Of a DNA stretch of 32,479 nt, positions 7,911-16,601 are shown piece after piece. The DNA comes from an uncultured Clostridia bacterium (GTDB lineage: Bacteria; Bacillota; Clostridia; Oscillospirales; Ruminococcaceae). Below the pieces are notes generated by a model, which was not told the DNA's origin, ran no database searches, and worked only from the letters and a program-made list of their open reading frames with translations. The DNA lies in NCBI GenBank assembly GCA_944382885.1, contig CALWNT010000188.1:1-32479 (forward strand), in the 5' to 3' direction. The position numbers and the translations under genes are program-made. How positions within the stretch are numbered: position 1 is the stretch's first letter; every line of letters begins with the position of its first letter.

Positions 7911-8076
7911 CTTGCTTTTCTTTCTGAGGAATCTATAGTATAATAAACACCATAAGCCGTACGAAAATCCCACTGAGACTAACACCAAAAATGCGGCTGT
8001 GTTGGTAAGGTTCATTTCTCGATCTACCGAATATACAAATAGTATATCTATATAAATATTTACCGAAAGGATTCAT

Positions 8077-8811
8077 ATGACACCTTTTTCTTATTCCTTT
8101 GAAAAACTCAGCGAACGCATTTCGGTCTGTGTAACACCAGAGCATAAATTCGGCACCGACGCCTTTTTACTGGCGGATTTTGCCCAGATCCGGCGGAAAG
8201 ACGTAGTCTGCGACCTGGGTACTGGATGCGGGATTATCCCTCTCATTCTCACTAAAACCGCTCAGCCCCAGAAAATTTATGGAGTAGATATCCAGCCTCA
8301 GGCCATCGCTCAGCTTCAAATCGCCATAGAACACGCAAAACTCACTCATATTGTCCCAATCTGCAAGGATTTAAAGGAACTGAATGAAATCCCTGCCGGT
8401 TCCTTAGATGCAATCACCTGCAATCCTCCTTACAAGGCCAGTAATACTGGGATTTTAAGCGAACTCACAGCAGATCAGATTGCCCGTCACGAAGTCATGT
8501 GTACCATTGACGATATTTGTCAGAAAGCCTCCTGCCTCTTAAAATTTGGCGGCAAATTATGTCTCTGCCAACGTCCGGAACGGCTGGCAGATGTGATCTT
8601 TGCTATGAGAGCAGCAAAAATCGAGCCGAAACGCCTTCGTTTTGTGGCCAAAACCGAAAAAGACACCCCTTGGCTTTTTCTAATAGAGGGAAAAAAAGGG
8701 GCCAAACCCTTTTTGCAGGTGCTCCCTACTCTGCCTGTCTATGAAGGCGAGGAGTTTTCGAAAGAAATGCAGCGGATTTATGCCTGGGAAACTCCGCAAA
8801 GCCCAAAATAA
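8077..8811 (+). CDS. TrmN6-type tRNA1(Val) (adenine-37-N6)-methyltransferase family protein
   Basis: A 244-residue SAM-dependent N6-adenine methyltransferase. Motif I is DLGTGCG at 46-52 and the catalytic motif IV is NPPY at 116-119, as in the YfiC/TrmN6 group that methylates A37 of tRNA1(Val); an alternative is a related methyltransferase with another RNA target. HKFGTDAFLLADF near residues 23-35 is also typical of the family. The ATG is preceded by AAAGGA. A TATAAT at 7939-7944 may be its promoter, but no clear -35 was seen. It heads a rightward group with the GNAT gene (14 bases on) and rsmI (46 bases further). Pairing with rsmI is common in Gram-positive bacteria (yabB-yazA-yabC neighbourhood in Bacillus), which supports an RNA-modification role. 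Confidence 0.85.
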   Translation: MTPFSYSFEKLSERISVCVTPEHKFGTDAFLLADFAQIRRKDVVCDLGTGCGIIPLILTKTAQPQKIYGVDIQPQAIAQLQIAIEHAKLTHIVPICKDLKELNEIPAGSLDAITCNPPYKASNTGILSELTADQIARHEVMCTIDDICQKASCLLKFGGKLCLCQRPERLADVIFAMRAAKIEPKRLRFVAKTEKDTPWLFLIEGKKGAKPFLQVLPTLPVYEGEEFSKEMQRIYAWETPQSPK

Positions 8812-8825
8812 AGGAGCGATGTTCT

Positions 8826-9617
8826 ATGATCGTTCAGATACCTGTATCTTTGAGAAAAAATTTTTCAGATCTCTTTTCCGGACAGACAGATACGATGATT
8901 CAGTCCTGCTTACAGGGATTTCACGGAACCTTTTGGACGGATCATCCGAAAGATCCCTCCTGCGGGAGGATTCTCTGCGGGGATTTCTGCTTTTTAGGCG
9001 GAGATGCTTCTGCCTCTGGGGCGAAGGAACTGATTCGGCAACTGGATTGTCCTCTAGGGCAAAAAATCCTCATTTTTGTCCCCTCCTCACCGGAGTGGGA
9101 AGCCCTTTTGCGTGAAACCTATGGGGATCAGCTTGTGTGGTCACGCCGTTATGGACTAAAAAAAGAAGATGTCTTTGATCGAAGCTGGCTTAAGTCCCTT
9201 ATTTCCTCTCTTCCAGAAGGGTATCGTCTCCAACAGATCAATGCAGAGCTCTATGAACCTATCCTTGCGCAGGGGTGGTGCCGGGACTTCGTCTCGAACT
9301 TCTCTCCTGAGTCCTTTGCTCTGCTGGGGCTGGGATTCGTCGTTCTAAAAGGAAAAGAAATTGTCGCCGGTGCTTCCTCCTACACCCGTTATCGGGATGG
9401 AATTGAAATCGAGATTGCGACTAGAAAAGACCAGCGGCAACAGGGACTTGCCGCCATCTGCGGCGCGGCGCTGATCCTGGAATGTCTCAATCGAGGGCTT
9501 TATCCCAGTTGGGATGCGGCCAACCCGGTTTCCCTTCATCTTGCCCAAAAGCTGGGATATCATTTCTCGGAAGAATATCCCGTCTGTTTTTTGTCTTTTG
9601 ACGCCAATGCTCACTGA
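8826..9617 (+). CDS. GNAT family N-acetyltransferase
   Basis: A 263-residue protein. The C-terminal half carries the GNAT core: GLGFVVLKGKEIVAGASSYT (beta strands 2-4), EIEIATRKDQRQQGLA as the acetyl-CoA pyrophosphate loop in the R/Q-x-x-G/A form, and AANPVSLHLAQKLGYHF as the last helix-strand. The N-terminal half is a less conserved domain, as in the larger Firmicutes GNAT proteins related to the zwittermicin-resistance group (PF12746-like). The substrate is unknown. GGAG at 8813-8816, nine bases upstream, sets the start at 8826; an overlapping ATG at 8819 is in another frame. It sits between two RNA methyltransferase genes, so a ribosomal or tRNA-related substrate is possible but not shown. 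Confidence 0.8.
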   Translation: MIVQIPVSLRKNFSDLFSGQTDTMIQSCLQGFHGTFWTDHPKDPSCGRILCGDFCFLGGDASASGAKELIRQLDCPLGQKILIFVPSSPEWEALLRETYGDQLVWSRRYGLKKEDVFDRSWLKSLISSLPEGYRLQQINAELYEPILAQGWCRDFVSNFSPESFALLGLGFVVLKGKEIVAGASSYTRYRDGIEIEIATRKDQRQQGLAAICGAALILECLNRGLYPSWDAANPVSLHLAQKLGYHFSEEYPVCFLSFDANAH

Positions 9618-9663
9618 TAATAACCACCTCATTCATCGTTTCAAATCAGAAAGGAATTTCATT

Positions 9664-10485
9664 ATGTCTCTCCTTTATGTGGTAGGCACGCCTATCGGAA
9701 ATTTACAGGATTTCAGCCCCAGGGCAATCGAAATTTTAAAGCAGGTCGATTTTATTGCGGCGGAAGATACCCGCGTGACTCTAAAGCTGCTCAATCACTT
9801 CGGTATCAAAAAGCCGTTAGTCAGTTATTACGAGCATAATTTGAGAGAACGGGGAGAGTATATCCTCTCTCGGATTCAGGGAGGAGAAAGCTGCGCCGTC
9901 GTCTCTGACGCCGGGATGCCCTGCATCTCCGACCCGGGAGAGGACTTGGTGCGTCTTTGCGCCAATGCCAACATTCCGGTACAGGTGATTCCAGGTCCCA
10001 GCGCCGCGATCTCTGCTTTGGCAATCAGCGGGCTTCCTACCTCACGCTTTACCTTTGAGGGATTTCTCACCACCAATAAAAAAGGGCGGATGGACCACCT
10101 GAATGCGATGAAAGAAGAAACGAAAACCATGATCTTTTACGAAGCGCCCCACAAACTTCTTCGTACACTGGAAGATATGTCGGCAGTATTCGGCCCAGAC
10201 AGAAGGATCTCCCTGTGTCGGGAGCTGACAAAGCTTCATGAAGAGGTGATCCGCACTACAGTGGGAGAAGCGCTTTCCCGTTATCGGGAAAGCGAAAGTA
10301 TCAAGGGCGAATTCGTCCTTGTAGTAGAAGGCTGTATGCATCAAGAGAAAGAATATACCCTGGAGGACGCCGTCGAACTGGCCAAAAAACGGATGGAGCA
10401 AGGAGAAAAGGCGACAAACGCCGCAAAAGCCGCTGCGAAAGAAACGAAATTTTCCAAAGCGGACATCTATAAGCGCTTAATCTAA
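9664..10485 (+). CDS. rsmI: 16S rRNA (cytidine-1402-2'-O)-methyltransferase RsmI
   Basis: A 273-residue tetrapyrrole-methylase-fold enzyme that 2'-O-methylates C1402 in the decoding centre of 16S rRNA. Family signatures are visible in order: LYVVGTPIGNLQDFSPRA at the N-terminus, AEDTRVTLKLLNHF, VSDAGMPCISDPG, PGPSAAISALAISGLPT and the C-terminal DIYKRLI. The ATG at 9664 is chosen because it starts the family's MSLLYVVGTPIGNL and follows an AAAGGA; the reading frame is open further upstream but that part overlaps the GNAT gene. Confidence 0.95.
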   Translation: MSLLYVVGTPIGNLQDFSPRAIEILKQVDFIAAEDTRVTLKLLNHFGIKKPLVSYYEHNLRERGEYILSRIQGGESCAVVSDAGMPCISDPGEDLVRLCANANIPVQVIPGPSAAISALAISGLPTSRFTFEGFLTTNKKGRMDHLNAMKEETKTMIFYEAPHKLLRTLEDMSAVFGPDRRISLCRELTKLHEEVIRTTVGEALSRYRESESIKGEFVLVVEGCMHQEKEYTLEDAVELAKKRMEQGEKATNAAKAAAKETKFSKADIYKRLI

Positions 10486-10553
10486 GCTGCCACAAATTGC
10501 TCCATTTTTTGATAATCTAATAAACAACAAAATTTTTGGTTCCGACGCGAATC

Positions 10554-10591
10554 TGTCACACCATTGTCACAAAAGATTGATAAAGTAATCA
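10554..10591 (+). promoter_or_regulatory. Promoter with a tandem TGTCACA repeat before the two-component genes
   Basis: TGTCACA occurs at 10554-10560 and again at 10565-10571, a direct repeat with an 11-base period. This is the half-site geometry typical of OmpR-family regulators. The second copy overlaps a TTGTCA -35 (10564-10569), with TAATCA (10586-10591) as a possible -10 at 16 bases. It suggests autoregulation by the response regulator encoded next. Confidence 0.5.
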
Positions 10592-10624
10592 TGAGAAATG
10601 ATCTGATGTAAAGGAGTAGAGACC

Positions 10625-11299
10625 ATGTCAAGAATACTAGTCGTAGACGATGAAGAACGCATCCGCGATATTATTAAACAATATCTGGAATTTGAAGGTT
10701 TTTCTTTTGACGAGGCTGAGGACGGAGTTATCGCCTATGAAAAAGCGAAAGCCCAAAACTTTGATCTCATCTTGATGGATATTATGATGCCAAATTGTGA
10801 TGGTATTACGGCCTTAAGAAAGATTCGGGAATTTTCTGATGTACCGGTCATTCTGCTCACCGCCAAGGGGGAAGAATATGATAAGGTATTCGGATTTGAT
10901 CTGGGTGCAGACGACTATGTGGTGAAGCCTTTCAGTCCCAGAGAGCTGATGTCCCGCATCAAGGCAATCTTAAAGCGGACACAGCCCCCGCAGCAGGAAA
11001 AGAAACAGGTCTATAAATTCCGTACTCTGGAAGTAAACCCCAAATCCTACGAAATCAAAATTGACGGTCAAAAAGTGACAGTGACTCCGAAAGAATTCGA
11101 ACTGCTTCTATTCTTTATCCAAAATAAAAATACTGTTATCACCAGAGACACCATTCTCAATAAAATTTGGGGTTATGATTTTTATGGGGACAGCCGTACA
11201 GTAGATACTCATGTAAAAATGCTCAGAAGCAATCTGGGGGAATACCGCGACCTGATTAAAACCATTTGGGGCGTAGGCTATAAATATGAAGAGTATTAA
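10625..11299 (+). CDS. OmpR/PhoB-type response regulator
   Basis: A 224-residue response regulator. The receiver domain (about 1-118) has the acidic pair D8-D9, the phosphoacceptor D52 (LILMDIMMP), the LLTAK switch threonine and the VVKPFSP lysine. Residues about 128-222 are a winged-helix DNA-binding domain ending in RTVDTHVKMLRSNLG and TIWGVGYKYEEY, the classic OmpR C-terminus. The ribosome binding site AAAGGAG precedes the ATG. The gene overlaps the sensor kinase gene by 14 bases, so the two are translationally coupled. The regulon is unknown; the tandem TGTCACA upstream may be its binding site. Confidence 0.93.
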   Translation: MSRILVVDDEERIRDIIKQYLEFEGFSFDEAEDGVIAYEKAKAQNFDLILMDIMMPNCDGITALRKIREFSDVPVILLTAKGEEYDKVFGFDLGADDYVVKPFSPRELMSRIKAILKRTQPPQQEKKQVYKFRTLEVNPKSYEIKIDGQKVTVTPKEFELLLFFIQNKNTVITRDTILNKIWGYDFYGDSRTVDTHVKMLRSNLGEYRDLIKTIWGVGYKYEEY

Positions 11300-12722
11300 A
11301 AGTCTTAAAGGGATTAAAAGTATCAAAATCAAAATCTGGGCGGCGATTTTAAGCGTCACCATTTTGGTCATCCTCTGCATTTGGATCTCTCAGGTCATTC
11401 TGTTGGAAGAATTTTATCTCGCACAGAAAAAGAAGGACATCCAGTCCACTACACAGGAAATTTTACGTATGATTTCTTCTCAAACCAGCACGGAGGACTT
11501 TACCGAACAGCTCAAAACCATTGCCGCTCAGAATAACTACTGTATCCAGATTTCAGATATCTCCGGGAATTCCATGATCAACGCGGTTCCAGAGGGATCT
11601 GCCAATATTTTGATGGATGAAAATTTTGTACGCCGCCCAATTCTGGAACGGCTTTTAAACAGCAATCAGACTTATTATCTGGAGGAAGGGCTTCGTTCCA
11701 GCTTCGGCACCAAATTTTATGTAGGCGCCGCCTATCACATCGACCGGGAAAATGAGTATGTGGTCATGGTAGCGGCGACTTTGGCGCCTGTCAAGGAAGC
11801 GGTCTCTACGATCAGACAGCAGTTGATCGGTATTACTTTGTTTTTGATTTTGATCGCCACCATTGTGGCCTTTCTGATGGCCCGTTCCCTTACCCAACCG
11901 ATCTTAAAAATCTCAAACGCCGCCAAGGCAATTGCCAAAGGACAATTAGACACGCGGGTTTCTGTGAAATCTAAAGATGAAATCGGACAGCTTGCCGATA
12001 ATTTCAACATCATGGCGAAAGAGATTTCCAAAGCAACCACTCTCCAGCGGGAATTGGTGGCAAATGTTTCTCATGACATTCGCACTCCTTTGACTATGAT
12101 TAAAGGCTATGCGGAAACCATCAAGGATCTTACCGGAGACAATAAGGAAAAACGGGAAAAGCAGCTGGATATCATCATAGAAGAAAGCAACCGATTGAAT
12201 GTCTTAGTCAACGATATTCTGGATTTATCCAAGCTCCAGGCCGGGCAGCTGACGCTGGAGTACAGCTCCTTTGATCTTTCCAAAACGCTGCGGGATATTA
12301 TGAAGAGATATGATCTTTTGGTCTCCAATGAAAATTTCTCCTTTCATTTGGATGTTCCCGAAAGCTGTGTCGTCTACGCAGACGAAGTGAAAATACAACA
12401 GGTCATCTATAATATCGTCAATAACGCCACCAACCATACCGGAGAGGACAAGCAGGTTTTCGTCTCTCTGGACGATTACCCGGATCGTGCTGTTGTTCGG
12501 GTACAGGATACCGGCGTAGGGATTAAACCGGAGGATCTTCCCCTCATCTGGGACCGATACTATAAACCCTATAAGAAAAATGACCGGAAGGGTATGGGGA
12601 CCGGACTAGGATTATCGATTGTCAAAGCGATTCTAAACGCCCATCAGCTTCAGTTCGGTGTTCACAGCGTGCTGGGACAAGGAAGCACCTTCTGGTTTGA
12701 AGTGAAAAAAAAGAGTTCTTAG
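11286..12722 (+). CDS. Membrane sensor histidine kinase
   Basis: A 478-residue kinase partnered with the preceding regulator. Membrane segments lie at about 17-38 and 178-200, enclosing an extracellular sensor region of about 140 residues. A HAMP linker follows (ARSLTQPILKISNAAKAIAKG). The phosphorylation site is H263 in NVSHDIRTPL. The ATPase domain has the N box around NIVNNATNH (N380), DTGVGIKPEDL and GTGLGLSIVKAIL. The start ATG lies inside the regulator gene, and a lysine-rich N-terminus precedes the first membrane span. The layout resembles Gram-positive envelope-stress or nutrient sensors, but the signal cannot be inferred. Confidence 0.92.
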   Translation: MKSIKSLKGIKSIKIKIWAAILSVTILVILCIWISQVILLEEFYLAQKKKDIQSTTQEILRMISSQTSTEDFTEQLKTIAAQNNYCIQISDISGNSMINAVPEGSANILMDENFVRRPILERLLNSNQTYYLEEGLRSSFGTKFYVGAAYHIDRENEYVVMVAATLAPVKEAVSTIRQQLIGITLFLILIATIVAFLMARSLTQPILKISNAAKAIAKGQLDTRVSVKSKDEIGQLADNFNIMAKEISKATTLQRELVANVSHDIRTPLTMIKGYAETIKDLTGDNKEKREKQLDIIIEESNRLNVLVNDILDLSKLQAGQLTLEYSSFDLSKTLRDIMKRYDLLVSNENFSFHLDVPESCVVYADEVKIQQVIYNIVNNATNHTGEDKQVFVSLDDYPDRAVVRVQDTGVGIKPEDLPLIWDRYYKPYKKNDRKGMGTGLGLSIVKAILNAHQLQFGVHSVLGQGSTFWFEVKKKSS

Positions 12723-12806
12723 TGCGTTCGAGCAGCGAATTTCAAGTACCGAAATGGAGTTATACAAAATTTTTTCAATCTGTTTAACTCTATTTACCGT
12801 CATCTA

Positions 12807-12855
12807 AAAGAAGAAGCCCCATAAAGCATGGATTGCTTTATGGGGCTTCTTCTTT
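12807..12855. terminator. Bidirectional terminator between the kinase and glycoside hydrolase genes
   Basis: A perfect 22-bp stem (12807-12828 with 12834-12855) with a 5-base loop. It has A-rich and T-rich flanks on both strands. Its right end overlaps the last bases of the convergent glycoside hydrolase gene. Confidence 0.9.
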
Positions 12856-14944
12856 ATTCCTCGTCTGGTATGACGAGCATCTCATGTTGCTTTAACCGCT
12901 CTATCATAAGACTTGTTGTTCCATTCTTTGTTGGAAGCGTTACTTTTATGGGGCCGACCGGAAAAGTTTCTTCACAATAATCCATCGTGTTGCAACCGCT
13001 GAGATTGGTCAAGTGGACAATCCTTCGTCCAGGCTGACGATAGATCCGGCAATCCAGATAACCAGGTCCTTCCACAACCAACGGCCGTTCTCCTCCCAGT
13101 GTCCAAAGTATGGCGTTCGCCAATAGCTGTCCATGATCTGGCAAGCCACAACGTCCATAACAACGGTCGATATCAGCCGCAAAATACACTACTCGAGAGC
13201 CGCTTTCCAGTGTTCCTGCAAAAATTGTCCCAATATCAGGACGTTCTTCCCGAATCCAGCTGAATTCAGGAGGATAGATGGGGAAGGAGGGAATGTAGCC
13301 TGCTATCTGCTTCAAAGGCCCTTCAGCCTGAGTCATGCAAAGGCCACCTCCAAAGGGCAGTATCCTCGTTTTCTCAAAATCGGAAAAGATCTCATGGCGT
13401 TTGGATGGTAACAGAAGGTAGCTGTGCGCACCGGCTCGTTCCCAATCTGGATCTACCTGTCCAAAGGTGCCGATCTTTTTACCGCTCTGCTTTAAACCGG
13501 TCAATTTCCATAACCGGTCATCTGCCGAAGGCTCTCCATCCTCGTTACAGGTCGCCGACACGCCAGTGAAAACCAAGCCTCCTCCCTGTTTTACAAAGTC
13601 GCAGACGTCATCCAACTGTTTTTCTGTCAGAATAGCCAGATCCGGCAGAATCAGTGTCTTCAATCTACCAACATATTTCCTGATATCTGAAGCATGGATA
13701 GGCAGATATGGCAATCTCGCTCTGGTAAGTGCCCGAGCAAACCCACGCCAAGGCAGCTCCACCTTGTCCCGAGCCTCATTTCGACCGTAAAAATCAGAAT
13801 TTTCCTGACTCCAAATTAGGCCGACATTGGCTAAATCCTCCCGGTGATACAAGAATTCCTCGTGTTCTTTGTGCCAGGTGAAAATTTCCGTTGATGTTTC
13901 AAACTGCCGCTTATCGTTTTGCCCGCCGCCTATATGATGGAACCAGGGAGATATCCCGCCGGAAATTCCCTCCAACATCCACATCACAGTTTCAGGTGCA
14001 GGATTCGCACAAAGGCGAAAAGTTAGCGGACCTCCCACATAATGAGCCATACTCTCTGGAACGACGATATCTTCATGGGAAGCGAGACGCAGAAGGGAAC
14101 CATTCTGCCCGTTTTGTTCAAACCCGTTGAGCGGATCCCGGCGCTGATGGTCGCAAAAAATGATCTTTGCCCGCTTACACAGCTCTTTGATATCAATCAA
14201 GCTTTCTCCAGCATGGTGGGGATTGGCGTTAAACATACCGCACCACAGGCAATCTTCTCCGCCGGCTTCCTGAGTAACTGCGTTAAAAGCATCCCAAATT
14301 TCCGTCCTGCGCTTTTTGCTCCACCGCACCCAGGTGCGATAAACCGGGTCTTCCCAAGAAACCTTTTCCGGCAATTCCAGTCCACAATCCTCCAGAAAGG
14401 CCTTTTTACAGTTGTCGCAGTAACAGATTTGGTTTCTTCCCAATCCCTTCCAACTATTGTCGGCAAATCCATTTGGATGATACGCCTCAATAATCTCCCG
14501 AAGCACACTGGGAATATATTCTCGATAATATCCGCCGTTTATGCAGGAGATGTATCTGTCGTGGTACAGAATAGGGCGTCCATCGCGATCTACACAGAAC
14601 CAGTCAGGATGTGCGTCGTAAAAGTCTTTATGGGCGCGGTTGATATCCATGCGGGCAATCACTACCAAACCAGCTTCTCTGGCAGCATCTGTAAATTCTT
14701 TAAAAAAGTCCCGATTCCCTAAAAATTTCGCCCGTTCCTGAAAGGTGCAACTGCTGGGATAATAGGCAATAATCCCGCCGCAGTTTACGATGACCCCCTG
14801 CACGTGAGTGCGTTTCCACTGTTCTCTCCAGAAACTCAAATCGCAGCGCACCGGGTCGTCTTCTGTCAAATTTGTCTGTCCCCAACGAAAAGTCGTTTGA
14901 TACCAGGGTTTTTTGGCGTTTTCCCCTTCATTTCTCTGTTCCAT
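12854..14944 (-). CDS. Predicted glycoside hydrolase (GHL6-like TIM barrel with beta-galactosidase-trimerisation-like domain)
   Basis: A 696-residue cytoplasmic protein without signal peptide. The first half, about residues 10-370, looks like a TIM-barrel glycosyl hydrolase of the uncharacterised GHL6 type: GVIVNCGGIIAYYPS, VIARMDINRAHKDFYDAHPD, GFADNSWKGLGRNQICYCDNC and a FNANPHHAGES segment. The CYCDNC cysteines may bind metal. Residues about 375-480 resemble the trimerisation domain of GH42 enzymes (VGLIWSQENSDFYGRNEARD, then LPDLAILTEKQLDDVCDFVK). The C-terminal part is beta-rich. It likely acts on an internalised plant or host glycoside, but the substrate is unknown and no sugar transporter or regulator is adjacent. 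AGGAGG precedes the ATG. It has its own promoter and terminator. Confidence 0.75.
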   Translation of the reverse strand: MEQRNEGENAKKPWYQTTFRWGQTNLTEDDPVRCDLSFWREQWKRTHVQGVIVNCGGIIAYYPSSCTFQERAKFLGNRDFFKEFTDAAREAGLVVIARMDINRAHKDFYDAHPDWFCVDRDGRPILYHDRYISCINGGYYREYIPSVLREIIEAYHPNGFADNSWKGLGRNQICYCDNCKKAFLEDCGLELPEKVSWEDPVYRTWVRWSKKRRTEIWDAFNAVTQEAGGEDCLWCGMFNANPHHAGESLIDIKELCKRAKIIFCDHQRRDPLNGFEQNGQNGSLLRLASHEDIVVPESMAHYVGGPLTFRLCANPAPETVMWMLEGISGGISPWFHHIGGGQNDKRQFETSTEIFTWHKEHEEFLYHREDLANVGLIWSQENSDFYGRNEARDKVELPWRGFARALTRARLPYLPIHASDIRKYVGRLKTLILPDLAILTEKQLDDVCDFVKQGGGLVFTGVSATCNEDGEPSADDRLWKLTGLKQSGKKIGTFGQVDPDWERAGAHSYLLLPSKRHEIFSDFEKTRILPFGGGLCMTQAEGPLKQIAGYIPSFPIYPPEFSWIREERPDIGTIFAGTLESGSRVVYFAADIDRCYGRCGLPDHGQLLANAILWTLGGERPLVVEGPGYLDCRIYRQPGRRIVHLTNLSGCNTMDYCEETFPVGPIKVTLPTKNGTTSLMIERLKQHEMLVIPDEE

Positions 14945-15193
14945 ATTTTTCCCTCCTATTTCCGCCTCAATAAAACTATGTTTCTTTTTCTGCTTATGAT
15001 CTGATACTGTCAGTCCGGCCTTGCCGAACCGAATTTTGCGCCATAGATAAAAATATCTCCTTTTGTGTTATTCTCTGTTTGTCTCCTTCCAAATCCGGCA
15101 GAGGGAAAATCCATACTCATGCTCCCGATTTCATTCTGTCAACATTGTTTCTATCGTCTGAAAATTATAGTAAAACACAAAAAATTATTACTT

Positions 15194-15222
15194 ATTATAC
15201 ACAATCATCCTGACAAAATCAA
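15194..15222 (-). promoter_or_regulatory. Promoter of the glycoside hydrolase gene
   Basis: On the minus strand TTGATT (15222-15217) and TATAAT (15199-15194) are spaced 17 bases. The transcript would have an unusually long leader of about 240 bases (14945-15187). A second TATAAT-like site sits near 15165. No repressor palindrome or riboswitch was recognised in the leader. Confidence 0.65.
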
Positions 15223-15259
15223 GAAGGAAGCTATCTCTTTTACAGATAGCTTCCTTCTT
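15221..15259 (-). terminator. Terminator of the SpoIID-like gene cluster
   Basis: A perfect 16-bp stem (15221-15236 with 15244-15259) built on GGAAGCTATCT lies 31 bases after the SpoIID-like stop. Its distal end touches the -35 of the glycoside hydrolase promoter. Confidence 0.8.
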
Positions 15260-15290
15260 TCCAATTCAAATACTTTTTAATTGTAAAAAA

Positions 15291-16580
15291 TCAAGTTACT
15301 GTACATCCAGGATAATAGTGAGTCAAAATCTGCCGGTAGCTCCAGCCGTCATATCTGGAATATCCTAAAGCTCCCACCTGACTCATCCCCACGCCGTGCC
15401 CCCAGCCATTGACCGAGAACGTAAAGGTGGTTCCGTTAAAAGAAATCTGCGCCTTGCTGCTTCTGAGTCCCATCAAATTTTTTAAGGTATTGCCCGTTTT
15501 CGCCTTCCCGCAGATTTTGATATCATCTATAAAATTTCCGTCTGTATAGCTCTGGATCACAAACCATTCTGCGGGATCCAGAGAAGTATCATACCCGTTC
15601 GCAGAAAGCTTGCTTCTCACCTCTTCCACAGAATAGGTAACCACGCTGGGCTCCTCGTCGTATTTCGACACAACTCCGGTAAGATAGGGGATATACCCTC
15701 CCCAGACATACTGAGCCCCCTGGGTGTGCAGCCCACTGGAAGCATGATACAGCGTTTCCGCCACAGAACCGTTATAGTAAACCATTTCTCCAATTACCTG
15801 CTCTACCAGCCTGACCGTAGCCGCAGAAGGGGTCTTAACATAAATATTGGTAGGAATGCTCCCACGGTTATTATAGCTTTTTACAAAGGAATGACAGGCA
15901 ACCGCCTGAGCCTTGTAGGCTTCATGATAATACGGATATCTGGAGGCGTCGGTGTTGGTTCCCACAATCTCGGCCTGCACCATGCTGGAAACCACTACTA
16001 CAGCGTCCGCCTTATAATTCACACCCCCTACCTGAATAGTAAGGGTCTTTCCATAGGGCGTATAGGCAGGCATATTTACCTTTTCCTCTAAAGGGTTTCG
16101 CTCCGCCGTTCCGGGCGTTTGTGAAGTTTCCCCCGATTCTGAACTTTCTGGCTCGGAAGAAACGGGTTCATCCGGGGTATCGTCCAAAGGCGGGCCTTCT
16201 ACGCCTGTGCTGGGGCGGGTATCCGCGTTTGTGGTCCCCTGGAGATCCTGTTCAATCGCGTTGTTTTCCGGAGAAGCGGGTTTTGCCTCTACCGGCGCAG
16301 AAACCTCATTCTGAATCAAGTTCTCTTTCCTGGCAGAGCTCTCTGCCTGAGATTCTTCGGTCTGAGAGGAAGATGCATCTACATAAACGCCTTCAAAAGA
16401 ATAGTCAGAATAGTCGATTTCACTAGAAGCGTTCTCCTGTTCCAAGGAAGTCTCCCACTGTGCCGCCGGCAGTTCTCCTCCGCTATTTACAGCGGTCTGC
16501 CTGGCGCCATAAACCGCGGTAGCGGAAAACACCAGTGCGGCGCACAACAATCCGACCAGCTGTTTCAGACTGAATTTCAT
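15291..16580 (-). CDS. SpoIID/LytB domain protein (secreted, peptidoglycan-active)
   Basis: A 429-residue exported protein. Residues about 8-25 form a signal or anchor segment (LVGLLCAALVFSATAVYGA). A low-complexity linker rich in Ser, Glu and Pro follows to about residue 165. The SpoIID domain has YYHEAYKAQAVACHSF, ETLYHASSGLHTQ and the C-terminal hallmark GWGHGVGMSQVGALGYSRYD followed by YRQILTHYYPGC. SpoIID proteins cleave denuded glycan strands during engulfment in sporulation; LytB-type homologues act on vegetative walls. The long linker and place in a mixed operon fit the general family better than SpoIID itself. It is the last gene of the cluster, 21 bases after the sortase gene. There is no C-terminal sorting signal. 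Confidence 0.85.
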   Translation of the reverse strand: MKFSLKQLVGLLCAALVFSATAVYGARQTAVNSGGELPAAQWETSLEQENASSEIDYSDYSFEGVYVDASSSQTEESQAESSARKENLIQNEVSAPVEAKPASPENNAIEQDLQGTTNADTRPSTGVEGPPLDDTPDEPVSSEPESSESGETSQTPGTAERNPLEEKVNMPAYTPYGKTLTIQVGGVNYKADAVVVVSSMVQAEIVGTNTDASRYPYYHEAYKAQAVACHSFVKSYNNRGSIPTNIYVKTPSAATVRLVEQVIGEMVYYNGSVAETLYHASSGLHTQGAQYVWGGYIPYLTGVVSKYDEEPSVVTYSVEEVRSKLSANGYDTSLDPAEWFVIQSYTDGNFIDDIKICGKAKTGNTLKNLMGLRSSKAQISFNGTTFTFSVNGWGHGVGMSQVGALGYSRYDGWSYRQILTHYYPGCTVT

Positions 16581-16601
16581 AGGTTTGCTCCTTTCCGCTT
16601 C

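Noticed and set aside
7674..8015. A 113-codon minus-strand frame beginning with a membrane-like segment
   Set aside because: It runs through the HPr-like terminator palindrome and the antisense of the HPr-like gene, and has only a weak ribosome binding site.
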